64,000 bases of DNA from Duganella rivi (GTDB lineage: Bacteria > Pseudomonadota > Gammaproteobacteria > Burkholderiales > Burkholderiaceae_D), in NCBI RefSeq assembly GCF_009857435.1, contig NZ_WWCK01000009.1:62001-126000 (forward strand), given 5' to 3'. The notes beneath the pieces are model-generated. The model did not search any database. It was not told the origin of the DNA and saw nothing but the letters and a program-made list of their open reading frames with translations. Positions 16,822 through 24,518 of the stretch are shown in pieces. Within the stretch, counting starts at the first letter, position 1. Every line of letters starts with the position of its first letter. Position numbers and translations under genes: made by a program.

Positions 16822-18114
16822 ATGATCCCTTCGCTAAGCAATTTCTACGACCGCTACACCAACGGCATGTACTACCTCGGCCACGCCTCCGCGCTGGCCG
16901 TACTGGACGGGAAAAAAATCCTGTTCGACCCGATTGTGCTGTCGCAGCCGTATGCCGATGCATGGGTGTTCTACCCGCCGCAGATCGTCGATCCGCGCTG
17001 GTATGAAGTCGATGCGGTGGTGGTGTCGCACATCCACCAGGATCACTACGACCTGCCCTTCCTGCGCGCGCTGCCGCCGCACGTGAAAGTCATCATCTCC
17101 GGCAACCGCCCGAGCTTTGAAGAAGACATCCAGCGCGCCGGCCGCGAGATCACCGTGCTGGAACCGGAAAAAGTGCACGAGATCCTGCCGGGCGTGAAGT
17201 TCTACGCGGTCAATCACGAAACCAACGGCATCGATTCCTCGGCCATCGTCTTCAACGACAAGTTCTGCCTGTACCACGGCAACGACAACTACTTGCAGCC
17301 GGCCTCGATGCGCAAGTTCCGCGAGATCAATCCGAAGATCGACGTGGCCTGCATCCCGTACGCTTACATCCACTGGTATCCATTCCTGATGGAATACGAG
17401 CCGCACGAGCTGGACGCCAAGGCCGCCGAAAGCGCGCGCCTCGTCAATGTCTACCTGGATGACTGCCTGAACAGCACCGAAATCCTGCAGCCGAAGATCA
17501 CCGTGCCGTTCGGCGCCAACCTGTTGATCGACGACGGCAATATGCGCTCCGAGATCAATCTCGCCGTGCGCACGCCGGTGGAGTTTGCCGACTACGCGCG
17601 CCGCACCCGCCCCGACCTCGGCAACGTGGTGCAGCCGATGCTGGCCGGCGACTACGTCGGCGTCGGCGCCAACGGCGAGCTGGAAATGACGCAGGCGGCC
17701 AACTACGAGATCGAAGAGTACCGCGACGTCGCCCAAGCCTTCCTTGCAGCGCGCCCGCAAAAAGCGCCGCCGGCCGATGGCGCACCGGCCGACCTGGGAC
17801 GCTTCATCGCCGACCTGAACGACCGCATCGCCGGCTGCAACGCGCCGATCGACAATATGCTGCGCATGGAACTCAGCTATCGCGGCGACAAGATACTGGT
17901 GGAAATCGATCTGATGACCTACCGCGCGCAACTGGTCACCGAGTTCACGCCGGGCCGTCCTTACCACCACTTCAAGGTAGACCCGGTGGCCTCCGCCGAA
18001 TGGCTGAGCGGCAAGCGCTTTGAAGAAGTGATCGGCTCGCGCCGCTTCACCCTCAAGCGCGTGCCGAATCTGTACCTGCCGGATCTGCTGCGCCTGCTGA
18101 GCACCGTTATCTGA
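16822..18114 (+). CDS. Metallo-beta-lactamase-fold hydrolase of unknown substrate
   Basis: 430 residues. The N-terminal half has the metallo-beta-lactamase signature H-x-H-x-D-H (SHIHQDHYD, about residues 69-77), preceded by YLGHASALAVLDGKKILFDP, where a UlaG-like fold places its first strand. Later histidines (NHE, YHGN) could complete the dimetal site. It is 17 bp after the aminotransferase and 36 bp before the acyltransferase, so it sits inside the amino-sugar operon. Similar MBL-fold proteins act on sugar or nucleotide-sugar compounds, but I cannot name the reaction. The last ~170 residues have no motif I recognise. A role in modifying or trimming the amino sugar is inference from position alone. 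Confidence 0.75.
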   Translation: MIPSLSNFYDRYTNGMYYLGHASALAVLDGKKILFDPIVLSQPYADAWVFYPPQIVDPRWYEVDAVVVSHIHQDHYDLPFLRALPPHVKVIISGNRPSFEEDIQRAGREITVLEPEKVHEILPGVKFYAVNHETNGIDSSAIVFNDKFCLYHGNDNYLQPASMRKFREINPKIDVACIPYAYIHWYPFLMEYEPHELDAKAAESARLVNVYLDDCLNSTEILQPKITVPFGANLLIDDGNMRSEINLAVRTPVEFADYARRTRPDLGNVVQPMLAGDYVGVGANGELEMTQAANYEIEEYRDVAQAFLAARPQKAPPADGAPADLGRFIADLNDRIAGCNAPIDNMLRMELSYRGDKILVEIDLMTYRAQLVTEFTPGRPYHHFKVDPVASAEWLSGKRFEEVIGSRRFTLKRVPNLYLPDLLRLLSTVI

Positions 18115-18149
18115 TGCACACAAGATAAGCATAACAACAAGGAGACACC

Positions 18150-18890
18150 ATGATCCATCCTAGCGCCATCGTATCCCCGAAAGCCAAGCTGGGCGCCAAC
18201 GTCAAGATCGGCCCGTTCAGCATCGTGCATGACAACGTCGACATCGGCGACAACACCGTGATCGAGAGCCACTGCGAGATCGGCTATCCGAGCGCGCTGG
18301 CCGGCGACCGCCCGCTGGTGATCGGCGCCAACACGCTGATCCGTTCGCACTCGATCTTCTACGCCGGCTCCACCTTTGGCGAGCGCCTGATGACCGGCCA
18401 CCGCGTCACCGTGCGCGAAGGCACTGTGGCCGGCGTCAACCTGCAACTGGGCACGCTGTGCGACCTGCAGGGCGATTGCACCATCGGCGACTACGTGCGT
18501 TTCCACTCCAACGTCCACATCGGCAAGATGTCCAAGGTCGGCAACTTCGTCTGGATCTTCCCGTATGTGGTGCTGACCAACGACCCGCATCCGCCTAGCT
18601 CGGTGCTGCAGGGCTGCGAGATCGGCGACTTTGCCGCCGTGGCCACCATGACCGTGGTGCTGCCGGGCGTGAAAGTCGGCGCGCACTCGCTGGTGGCGGC
18701 GCACAGCATGGTCGGCAAGGACGTGGCGCCATCGACCGTGGTCGGCGGCGCACCGGCCAAGTACCTGTGCGACACCGTCAAGATCAAATTAAAAGACGGC
18801 ACCGACCGTCCAGCCTACCCGTGGACTACCCACTTCCGCCGCGGCTATCCAGACTCGGTAACGGCCGGCTGGGACGCGCCGGCGGAATAA
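18150..18890 (+). CDS. Left-handed beta-helix (hexapeptide) sugar N-acyltransferase
   Basis: 246 residues, preceded by a strong ribosome site (AAGGAG, 18140s). The N-terminus IHPSAIVSPKAKLGANVKIG and the following [I/V]G-x4 hexapeptide periodicity show a left-handed parallel beta-helix like LpxA and FdtC/QdtC. VGGAPAKYL closes the helix. In the context of a ketoisomerase and a 3-aminotransferase it most likely acetylates (or otherwise acylates) the 3-amino group of dTDP-Qui3N/Fuc3N. The acyl donor is inferred as acetyl-CoA; a hydroxybutyryl donor cannot be excluded. Confidence 0.8.
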   Translation: MIHPSAIVSPKAKLGANVKIGPFSIVHDNVDIGDNTVIESHCEIGYPSALAGDRPLVIGANTLIRSHSIFYAGSTFGERLMTGHRVTVREGTVAGVNLQLGTLCDLQGDCTIGDYVRFHSNVHIGKMSKVGNFVWIFPYVVLTNDPHPPSSVLQGCEIGDFAAVATMTVVLPGVKVGAHSLVAAHSMVGKDVAPSTVVGGAPAKYLCDTVKIKLKDGTDRPAYPWTTHFRRGYPDSVTAGWDAPAE

Positions 18891-18947
18891 ATACTAGCGT
18901 ATCCGGCCGCTGCGGCGGCCGCCCTGAACCACTGACCACCCGCCTCA

Positions 18948-21900
18948 ATGACCGCCTCCTCCCACGCCCAATGGCTGAAACAAGCCGCACGCGGCAACAT
19001 GACGATCCCGGAATTGTTCGATGCCGCCGCCGCCCTGACGCAACAGGGCCAGTCGCAACAGGCCATCGAGCTGTATCGCCACTGGATTGAACACACCAAG
19101 CGCTCGCCGCTGGCTTACGCCGCATGGTTCAACCTAGGCGCGCTGCTGGCCGCCGTCAACGACGATGCGGGCGCCGAGGCGGCCTACCGCAAGTGCATCG
19201 CGCTGCAAGCGCGCTTCATCGAAGGCCGGTTGAATCTGGGCACGCTGCTGGAGCGCCAGGGCAAGCCGCAAGAAGCGCTTGATATGTGGCGCACCATCCT
19301 CAGCCCCGCCGTCAAAATCGACAAGGTCACGCAGCGCGGCTTGTATCTGCAAACCTTGAACAATCTCGGACGCCTGCTGGAAATCCAGAAGCAGTACCCG
19401 GAAGCGGAAGAGATGCTGGCGCAAAGCCTGCGCGTCGATCCGTCGCAAGTGAACGTGATGACGCACTGGGTACACCTGCGCCAGAAGCAGTGCCACTGGC
19501 CGACGTGGGCCGGCCTCGATCACATCAGCCGCCAGCAAATGGAAGACGGCGCGTCGGCACTGGCGATGCTCAGCCTCACCGATAATCCAGACCTGCAAAT
19601 GGCCGCCGCCCAGCGCTTCGTGCGTGACAAGATGACGGCCAACGTGCCGCCTATGACCGACGGCAAAGGCTACGGCCATTCACGCCTGCGCGTCGGCTAC
19701 TTGTCGTCTGACCTGTGCTCGCACGCGGTATCGATCCTGACCGCCGAACTGTATGGCCTGCACGACCGCAGCCAGTTCGAAGTCTATGCCTTCAGCTGGA
19801 GCCGCGACGACGGCTCGCCGCTGCGCAAGCGCGTGGTAGCCGGCATGGATCACTACATCCCGATCCACACGCTGAGCGATGAGCAGGCGGCGCAGCTGAT
19901 CCGCTCGCACGAAATCGACATCCTGGTCGACCTGCACGGCCTGACCTCCGGTGCGCGTCCGCAAATCCTGGCCTACCGTCCCGCCACCGTGCAGATGACG
20001 TGGCTGGGCTTCCCCGGCACCACCGGCTTGCCGGGCATCGACTACGTGATCGCCGACGACTTCCTGATCACGCCCGAGATGGAGAAGGACTTCACCGAAA
20101 AGCCACTGCGCCTGCCGGACACCTTCCAGATCAACGACCGCCAGCGCCTGGTCGGCAATACGCCGACGCGCGCCTCGGTCAGTCTGCCGGAAGATGCGTT
20201 TGTGTTCTGCTCCTTCAGCAACAGCTACAAGTACAAGCCGGAGCTGTTCGCGCACTGGATGAACATCCTGCGCCGCGTGCCGAATTCGGTCTTGTGGCTG
20301 GTGGCCGACACGCCGCTGGTGGGCGACAACCTGAAGCAGCACGCGCGGGAAGCTGGCATCGATCCTGAACGCCTGATCTTCGCCACCCGCGCGCTGCCTG
20401 CCGATTATCTGGCGCGCTACCGAATCGCCGATCTCTTCCTCGACACTTACCCGTTCAACGGCGGCACCACCGCCAGCGATGCGCTGTGGGCCGGCCTGCC
20501 GGTGCTGACTTGCTCCGGCCCGACCTTCGCCTCGCGCATGGCAGGCAGCTTGCTGCGCGCGGTTGATCTGCCGGAACTGATCACCACCAGCTTTAGCGAA
20601 TACGAAGAGAAGGCCGTGGCGCTGGCCAACGACCCGGTACGCATCGCCGCCATGAAGCAGCAGCTCAACGCCAATCGCATGAGCTGCGCGCTGTTCGACA
20701 CCCCGCGCCTCGTGCGCAACCTGGAAGCGGCCATGAAGCGCGTCTCCGCCCCTACTGTGAGCCTAGCCAATATGAATCCTATCGACCAGATCCCGATGAT
20801 CGCGGTGTCGTACAACGCACCCGACCTGATTGCCTCACTGCTGTCGACCTTCCGCCAGCACTACCCGCACAACCCGGTCACCATCATTGACGGCTCGGCA
20901 CCGGAGATTGCCGCGCAAATCGCGCCGATCTGCGCGCAGTACGCGGGCGTGACCTTCAAGCCGTTCGGCTACAACATTCACCACGGCCCGGGCATGGCGT
21001 GGGCGATTGAAAACCTTCCGCTGTCGGGCCGCGTGCTGTTCCTCGACTCCGACGTTGAAATCCTCAAGCGCGGCTTCCTGGAATCGCTGGACGAACACCT
21101 GAAGCCGGGCATGTACGGCGTTGGCAACGTTAGCCCGGTGGACGAAAACGGCCAGCCGCATGGCCCGAACAGCATGCCTTACCTGCACCCGGCCTGCATG
21201 CTGACCAATATCGACGTGGTGCGCGCTTGGCCGCTGCCGATCAAGCACGGTGCGCCAATGCTGCCGCCGATGATCGCGCTGGCGAAAGCCGGCAAGAGCG
21301 ATTTACTCGGCAACGTCACTTGGGTGAACAACGACTTCGCCGAAAATCCGGCGCAGCGCATCTTCATCCGCCACGACTGGCAAGGCACGGTGCGCCGCAC
21401 CGGCGGCTACCACTACGACAAGCCGAGCGCCACGCAGATCAACACCGAGCTGCTGGCCTTTGTGCCGAAGGACGCGATCAAAGTGGTGCAGCTGGGCTGC
21501 GGCGATGGTGCGTTTGCCAAGGCCTACAAGCAGCTCAACGCGGTCTGCAACTACACCGGCATCGAGCGCGACGCCATCGTCGCCGAACAAGCGCGCGCGC
21601 ACTGCGATTTCGTCTACAGCCAGGACTTTGAAGCGGCCGATGAGCAACGCGACCGCCAACTGGCGCAGGCCAATTGCTGGGTGCTGGATGGCGCGCTGGA
21701 ACGCGTGCGCGATCCGTGGGCGGTGCTGCAAAAAATCCGCAGCAGCATGGCGGCTGACGGCACACTGGTGCTCTCGGTGCGCAACATCCAGCACTGGAGC
21801 GCGCAAGTGCGCTTGAACATGGGCGACTTCCGCTACCGCGCCGACGGCGTGCTGCAACAGGACGAACTGCGTCAATTCACGCGCGGCTCGCTGCTGGAAC

Positions 21901-22079
21901 TGCTGGCGCAAACCGGCTTCCGCCTGACTGGCGGCGCACCGGTGATCCGCGAAGAAGCGGGCCGCGAAGTGTTCCTGCCTATCCTGCGTCAACTGGCCGT
22001 GGCGAGCGGCAGCGATCCAGAATTGTCGGTGCAGGACGCGCTGGCGCAACGCTACATCATCACCGCCGTACCGGCCTAA
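18948..22079 (+). CDS. TPR / SPINDLY-OGT-like GT41 / GT2 / methyltransferase fusion, copy 2
   Basis: 1043 residues and collinear with the protein at 11145: TPR-like region about 20-185, GT41 region about 239-590 (RVGYLSSDLCSHAV; DLHGLTSGARPQILAYRP; LDTYPFNGGTTASDALWAGL), GT2-like region from about 614 (IPMIAVSYNAPDL) with LFLDSDVEIL near 697, and a methyltransferase from about 844 (VVQLGCGDGAFAKAY). The two are diverged paralogues, suggesting different donors or acceptor sites. Cytoplasmic, no signal peptide. It is followed after 5 bp by an SGNH hydrolase gene. As for copy 1, protein O-glycosylation is known of the family; the acceptor here is inferred. Confidence 0.85.
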   Translation: MTASSHAQWLKQAARGNMTIPELFDAAAALTQQGQSQQAIELYRHWIEHTKRSPLAYAAWFNLGALLAAVNDDAGAEAAYRKCIALQARFIEGRLNLGTLLERQGKPQEALDMWRTILSPAVKIDKVTQRGLYLQTLNNLGRLLEIQKQYPEAEEMLAQSLRVDPSQVNVMTHWVHLRQKQCHWPTWAGLDHISRQQMEDGASALAMLSLTDNPDLQMAAAQRFVRDKMTANVPPMTDGKGYGHSRLRVGYLSSDLCSHAVSILTAELYGLHDRSQFEVYAFSWSRDDGSPLRKRVVAGMDHYIPIHTLSDEQAAQLIRSHEIDILVDLHGLTSGARPQILAYRPATVQMTWLGFPGTTGLPGIDYVIADDFLITPEMEKDFTEKPLRLPDTFQINDRQRLVGNTPTRASVSLPEDAFVFCSFSNSYKYKPELFAHWMNILRRVPNSVLWLVADTPLVGDNLKQHAREAGIDPERLIFATRALPADYLARYRIADLFLDTYPFNGGTTASDALWAGLPVLTCSGPTFASRMAGSLLRAVDLPELITTSFSEYEEKAVALANDPVRIAAMKQQLNANRMSCALFDTPRLVRNLEAAMKRVSAPTVSLANMNPIDQIPMIAVSYNAPDLIASLLSTFRQHYPHNPVTIIDGSAPEIAAQIAPICAQYAGVTFKPFGYNIHHGPGMAWAIENLPLSGRVLFLDSDVEILKRGFLESLDEHLKPGMYGVGNVSPVDENGQPHGPNSMPYLHPACMLTNIDVVRAWPLPIKHGAPMLPPMIALAKAGKSDLLGNVTWVNNDFAENPAQRIFIRHDWQGTVRRTGGYHYDKPSATQINTELLAFVPKDAIKVVQLGCGDGAFAKAYKQLNAVCNYTGIERDAIVAEQARAHCDFVYSQDFEAADEQRDRQLAQANCWVLDGALERVRDPWAVLQKIRSSMAADGTLVLSVRNIQHWSAQVRLNMGDFRYRADGVLQQDELRQFTRGSLLELLAQTGFRLTGGAPVIREEAGREVFLPILRQLAVASGSDPELSVQDALAQRYIITAVPA

Positions 22080-22084
22080 CGCAT

Positions 22085-23179
22085 ATGCGCATCCTCATCA
22101 TCGGCGGTTCCAACTCGCTGCTCAAGGGCGGCTATGTGCAAGGCCTTGCGCAAGCGCTGCAAGGCTATGTGGAAGCGGAGATCGTGCAGATTTCGGTTGG
22201 CGCCACCACCTCGCTGTCGGCCATCGGCCGCCTGCACGAAACCTTCAACGGCCAGCCGGCCGATGTGATCTTGTACGAATACGGCATCAACGATGCAGGC
22301 CACTTTGCGCCGCGCCCCGGTGGTGCGGAATCGTGGCTGATGTGCTTCCACCTGCTGGTGAAAACGGCAGCGCGCTTGTATCCATCGGCGGTGTTTGTGC
22401 CGCTGGTGCTGGCGCAGCACCAGCACTTCTCGATGATGGCGTCGAACCCGATCTACGATGCGCAGATCCGCGCCTACCAGGAACTGGCACTGCCGGTGAT
22501 CGATATCCGCGCGTGGATGTCGGCGCTATTCCTCGGCCGCGCGCCAGAATGGATGTACCGCGATGCAGCCCACTACGACACGCCGCACGCCACCTCCATC
22601 ATCGGCGCGCTGGTGGCGCAACGCCTGCTGACCTTGAAAGCGCACAACGCCGAACCTTTATCGGCGACGCTGGCGCGCCTGCTGCCGCTGTCACCGTTTG
22701 CGAAGACCGAAGCGATGTATATCCCGGCGCTGAACCTGCGCCAGTTCGCCAGCGGGCCGGTGGAGCCGGGCCACATCGGCAATCGCCTGATGCAGCTGGA
22801 TTACTTGCGTATGCTGCCGGGCAGCCGTCTGGATTTGCATAGCGAGATGTTCCCGCTGGCGATCTTCCTCAAATCCGACCCGCAGCACGACGCGCTGCAA
22901 CTGGAGCTGGAAACGCCGGAAGGCCTGTCGATCAACACGCGGGTCGTCACGCGCCACGCGGACACCGAGACGCTGCCGTTCATCTATTCGAGCATCCCGC
23001 TGCCGCTGCTGTGGAGCCATTCCCTGCTGATGCACTACGGCGCCAGCAAGCTAGGCGTCTCCGTGCCGCTGGAAGCCGGCGGCGGCCAAACCGGCTTCGA
23101 CTGCTACGCCCCCGGCCTGCCCGGTGCAGCCGGCCGCCATCTCGACTTCGTCGGCCTGCTGATGCTGGTGCAGCAGTAA
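22085..23179 (+). CDS. SGNH/GDSL-type hydrolase or O-acyl esterase/transferase
   Basis: 364 residues. Block I reads IIGGSNSLLKGG (Ser nucleophile in G-x-S-N), block III YEYGINDAG (the G-x-N-D oxyanion motif) and block V YRDAAHYDTP (D-x-x-H, catalytic Asp and His), in the right order and spacing for the first ~185 residues. The C-terminal ~170 residues are not recognised. SGNH proteins in glycan loci usually add or remove O-acetyl groups on sugars. The gene begins 5 bp after the second fusion protein and is followed by a hairpin terminator, so it closes the cassette. No signal peptide is evident, so action on a cytoplasmic glycan or precursor is likely. Confidence 0.75.
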   Translation: MRILIIGGSNSLLKGGYVQGLAQALQGYVEAEIVQISVGATTSLSAIGRLHETFNGQPADVILYEYGINDAGHFAPRPGGAESWLMCFHLLVKTAARLYPSAVFVPLVLAQHQHFSMMASNPIYDAQIRAYQELALPVIDIRAWMSALFLGRAPEWMYRDAAHYDTPHATSIIGALVAQRLLTLKAHNAEPLSATLARLLPLSPFAKTEAMYIPALNLRQFASGPVEPGHIGNRLMQLDYLRMLPGSRLDLHSEMFPLAIFLKSDPQHDALQLELETPEGLSINTRVVTRHADTETLPFIYSSIPLPLLWSHSLLMHYGASKLGVSVPLEAGGGQTGFDCYAPGLPGAAGRHLDFVGLLMLVQQ

Positions 23180-23206
23180 TTCTCAATATTCGAAAATTTC
23201 GACAAT

Positions 23207-23230
23207 AAAGCGGAAATTTTTCCGCTTTTT
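23207..23230 (+). terminator. Rho-independent terminator
   Basis: AAAGCGGA (23207-23214) pairs with TCCGCTTT (23221-23228) across an A/T loop and is followed by a T-rich run (TTTTTGTTTTT). It lies 28 bp past the stop of the SGNH hydrolase gene and ends the amino-sugar/GT41 cassette. Confidence 0.8.
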
Positions 23231-23331
23231 GTTTTTGGTTTGGACGCGCATACTTCATTCCATCGACGCAGCAACAACGGAAACAGCGTCAAACACCAAA
23301 TCGAAATTATTGAATATTAAGGAGAATCACT

Positions 23332-23985
23332 ATGCCTACCGCAATCGCCAAACCAGCCCAAAACCTGCTGAGCCCAAGCAACCACGCCCTGATCCTGATC
23401 GACCACCAATCGCAGATGGCGTTTGCTACCAAGTCGATTGACCCGGTCCAGCTGCGCAACAACGTGGCGCTGGTGTCGAAATCCGCGAAAGAATTCAAGG
23501 TGCCGACCATCCTGACCACCGTGGCAGAAAAATCGTTCTCCGGCCCGATCTTCAATGAAATCAAGGAAGTGTTCCCGAACGAAGTGGCAATCGACCGCAC
23601 CACCATGAACACCTGGGAAGACCCACGCATCGCCGAGCGCGTGAATGCCATCGGCAAAGAGAAAATCGTGCTGGCCGGCCTGTGGACTTCGGTGTGCATC
23701 GTAGGCCCAGCACTGTCGGCCCTGGACCAAGGCTTTGAAGTCTACGTCATCACCGACGCCAGCGGTGACGTCTCCGACGAAGCCCACGAGCGCGCCGTGC
23801 AGCGCATGATCCAGGCCGGCGCCCGTCCGATGACCTCGCTGCAATACCTGCTCGAACTGCAACGCGACTGGGCCCGTGGCGAAACCTACGACGAAACCGT
23901 CGCCACCTCCATCGCCCACGGCGGCGGCTACGGTCTCGGCCTGATCTACGCCAAAACCATGTTCAACGCCAGCGAAGGCCACTAA
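23332..23985 (+). CDS. Isochorismatase-family cysteine hydrolase (YcaC-like)
   Basis: 217 residues with AAGGAG just before the ATG. LILIDHQSQM (Asp24) and GLWTSVCIVG (Cys122, the probable nucleophile) mark the isochorismatase-like alpha/beta fold; the RTTMNTWED segment resembles YcaC-type members. Substrate unknown: family members hydrolyse amides, carbamoyl compounds or isochorismate. It is flanked by a terminator upstream and a palindrome downstream, so it is a monocistronic gene between two glycan cassettes with no obvious link to them. Confidence 0.8.
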   Translation: MPTAIAKPAQNLLSPSNHALILIDHQSQMAFATKSIDPVQLRNNVALVSKSAKEFKVPTILTTVAEKSFSGPIFNEIKEVFPNEVAIDRTTMNTWEDPRIAERVNAIGKEKIVLAGLWTSVCIVGPALSALDQGFEVYVITDASGDVSDEAHERAVQRMIQAGARPMTSLQYLLELQRDWARGETYDETVATSIAHGGGYGLGLIYAKTMFNASEGH

Positions 23986-23990
23986 AAAGT

Positions 23991-24048
23991 CGGGGTCAGT
24001 TCTGCCAATCGCACACGAGCTCATGTACCAATGGCAGAACTGACCCCG
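23991..24048. terminator. REP-like palindrome between convergent genes
   Basis: CGGGGTCAGTTCTGCCA (23991-24007) pairs with the complementary 24032-24048 around a 24-nt centre. It has the same outer arms as the 42-bp palindrome at 10935 but a different, much shorter interior. It separates the isochorismatase-family gene from the convergent CBS gene and may act as a bidirectional terminator. Confidence 0.7.
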
Positions 24049-24052
24049 AATT

Positions 24053-24454
24053 TCAGCTACGCAAGCTGCGCAGGATGTCGCGCCAGCTGAGGATGCCGAC
24101 CAGGCGGTCGTCGGCGCTCAGGATGGGGATGCAGGAGATGGCGTGTTCGTTGAACAGGTCGATCGCTGCATCCACCGTCGCATCCTCGCGCAGGATCTTC
24201 GGCTTGCGCGACATGACTTGGTGCACGCGCTTGTTCAGCGTGGCCGTATCTTTGTAGGTCTCGATGTTGGTGCCGATGTTTGGGCTCAAGGCTTTGAACA
24301 GGTCGCGATCCGAGACCACGCCCAGCAGCTCACCCTTCTCCATCGCCAGCAGGTGGTGGAACTTGCTGTGATCGAAGATCTCTTTGACCAAGGCAAGCGT
24401 GTCGTCCAGGCCCACCGTGACCACGTTGCGGCTCATGATGTCTTTTACCAGCAT
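24053..24454 (-). CDS. Two-CBS-domain protein
   Basis: 133 residues made of two CBS motifs: LVKDIMSRNVVTVGLDD with GVVSDRDLFKAL, then QVMSRKPKILREDATV with GILSWRDILRSL. Such stand-alone CBS pairs bind adenine nucleotides and act as energy or redox sensors in the cytoplasm. No effector domain is attached. It is transcribed divergently from the third GT41 gene across a 64-bp gap and converges on the isochorismatase-family gene. The partner is unknown. Confidence 0.85.
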   Translation of the reverse strand: MLVKDIMSRNVVTVGLDDTLALVKEIFDHSKFHHLLAMEKGELLGVVSDRDLFKALSPNIGTNIETYKDTATLNKRVHQVMSRKPKILREDATVDAAIDLFNEHAISCIPILSADDRLVGILSWRDILRSLRS

Positions 24455-24484
24455 AATTTTTTACTCTGATCGTGCTCTGAAGAT

Positions 24485-24503
24485 TGAATCCTAGACGGAT
24501 TCA
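24485..24503. promoter_or_regulatory. Small inverted repeat in divergent intergenic region
   Basis: TGAATCC (24485-24491) and GGATTCA (24497-24503) form 7-bp arms around a 5-bp centre, between the divergent CBS gene and the third GT41 gene. The place suits an operator, but no regulator is encoded nearby and a single short palindrome may be chance. Confidence 0.25.
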
Positions 24504-24518
24504 GCCGACAATACCAGC

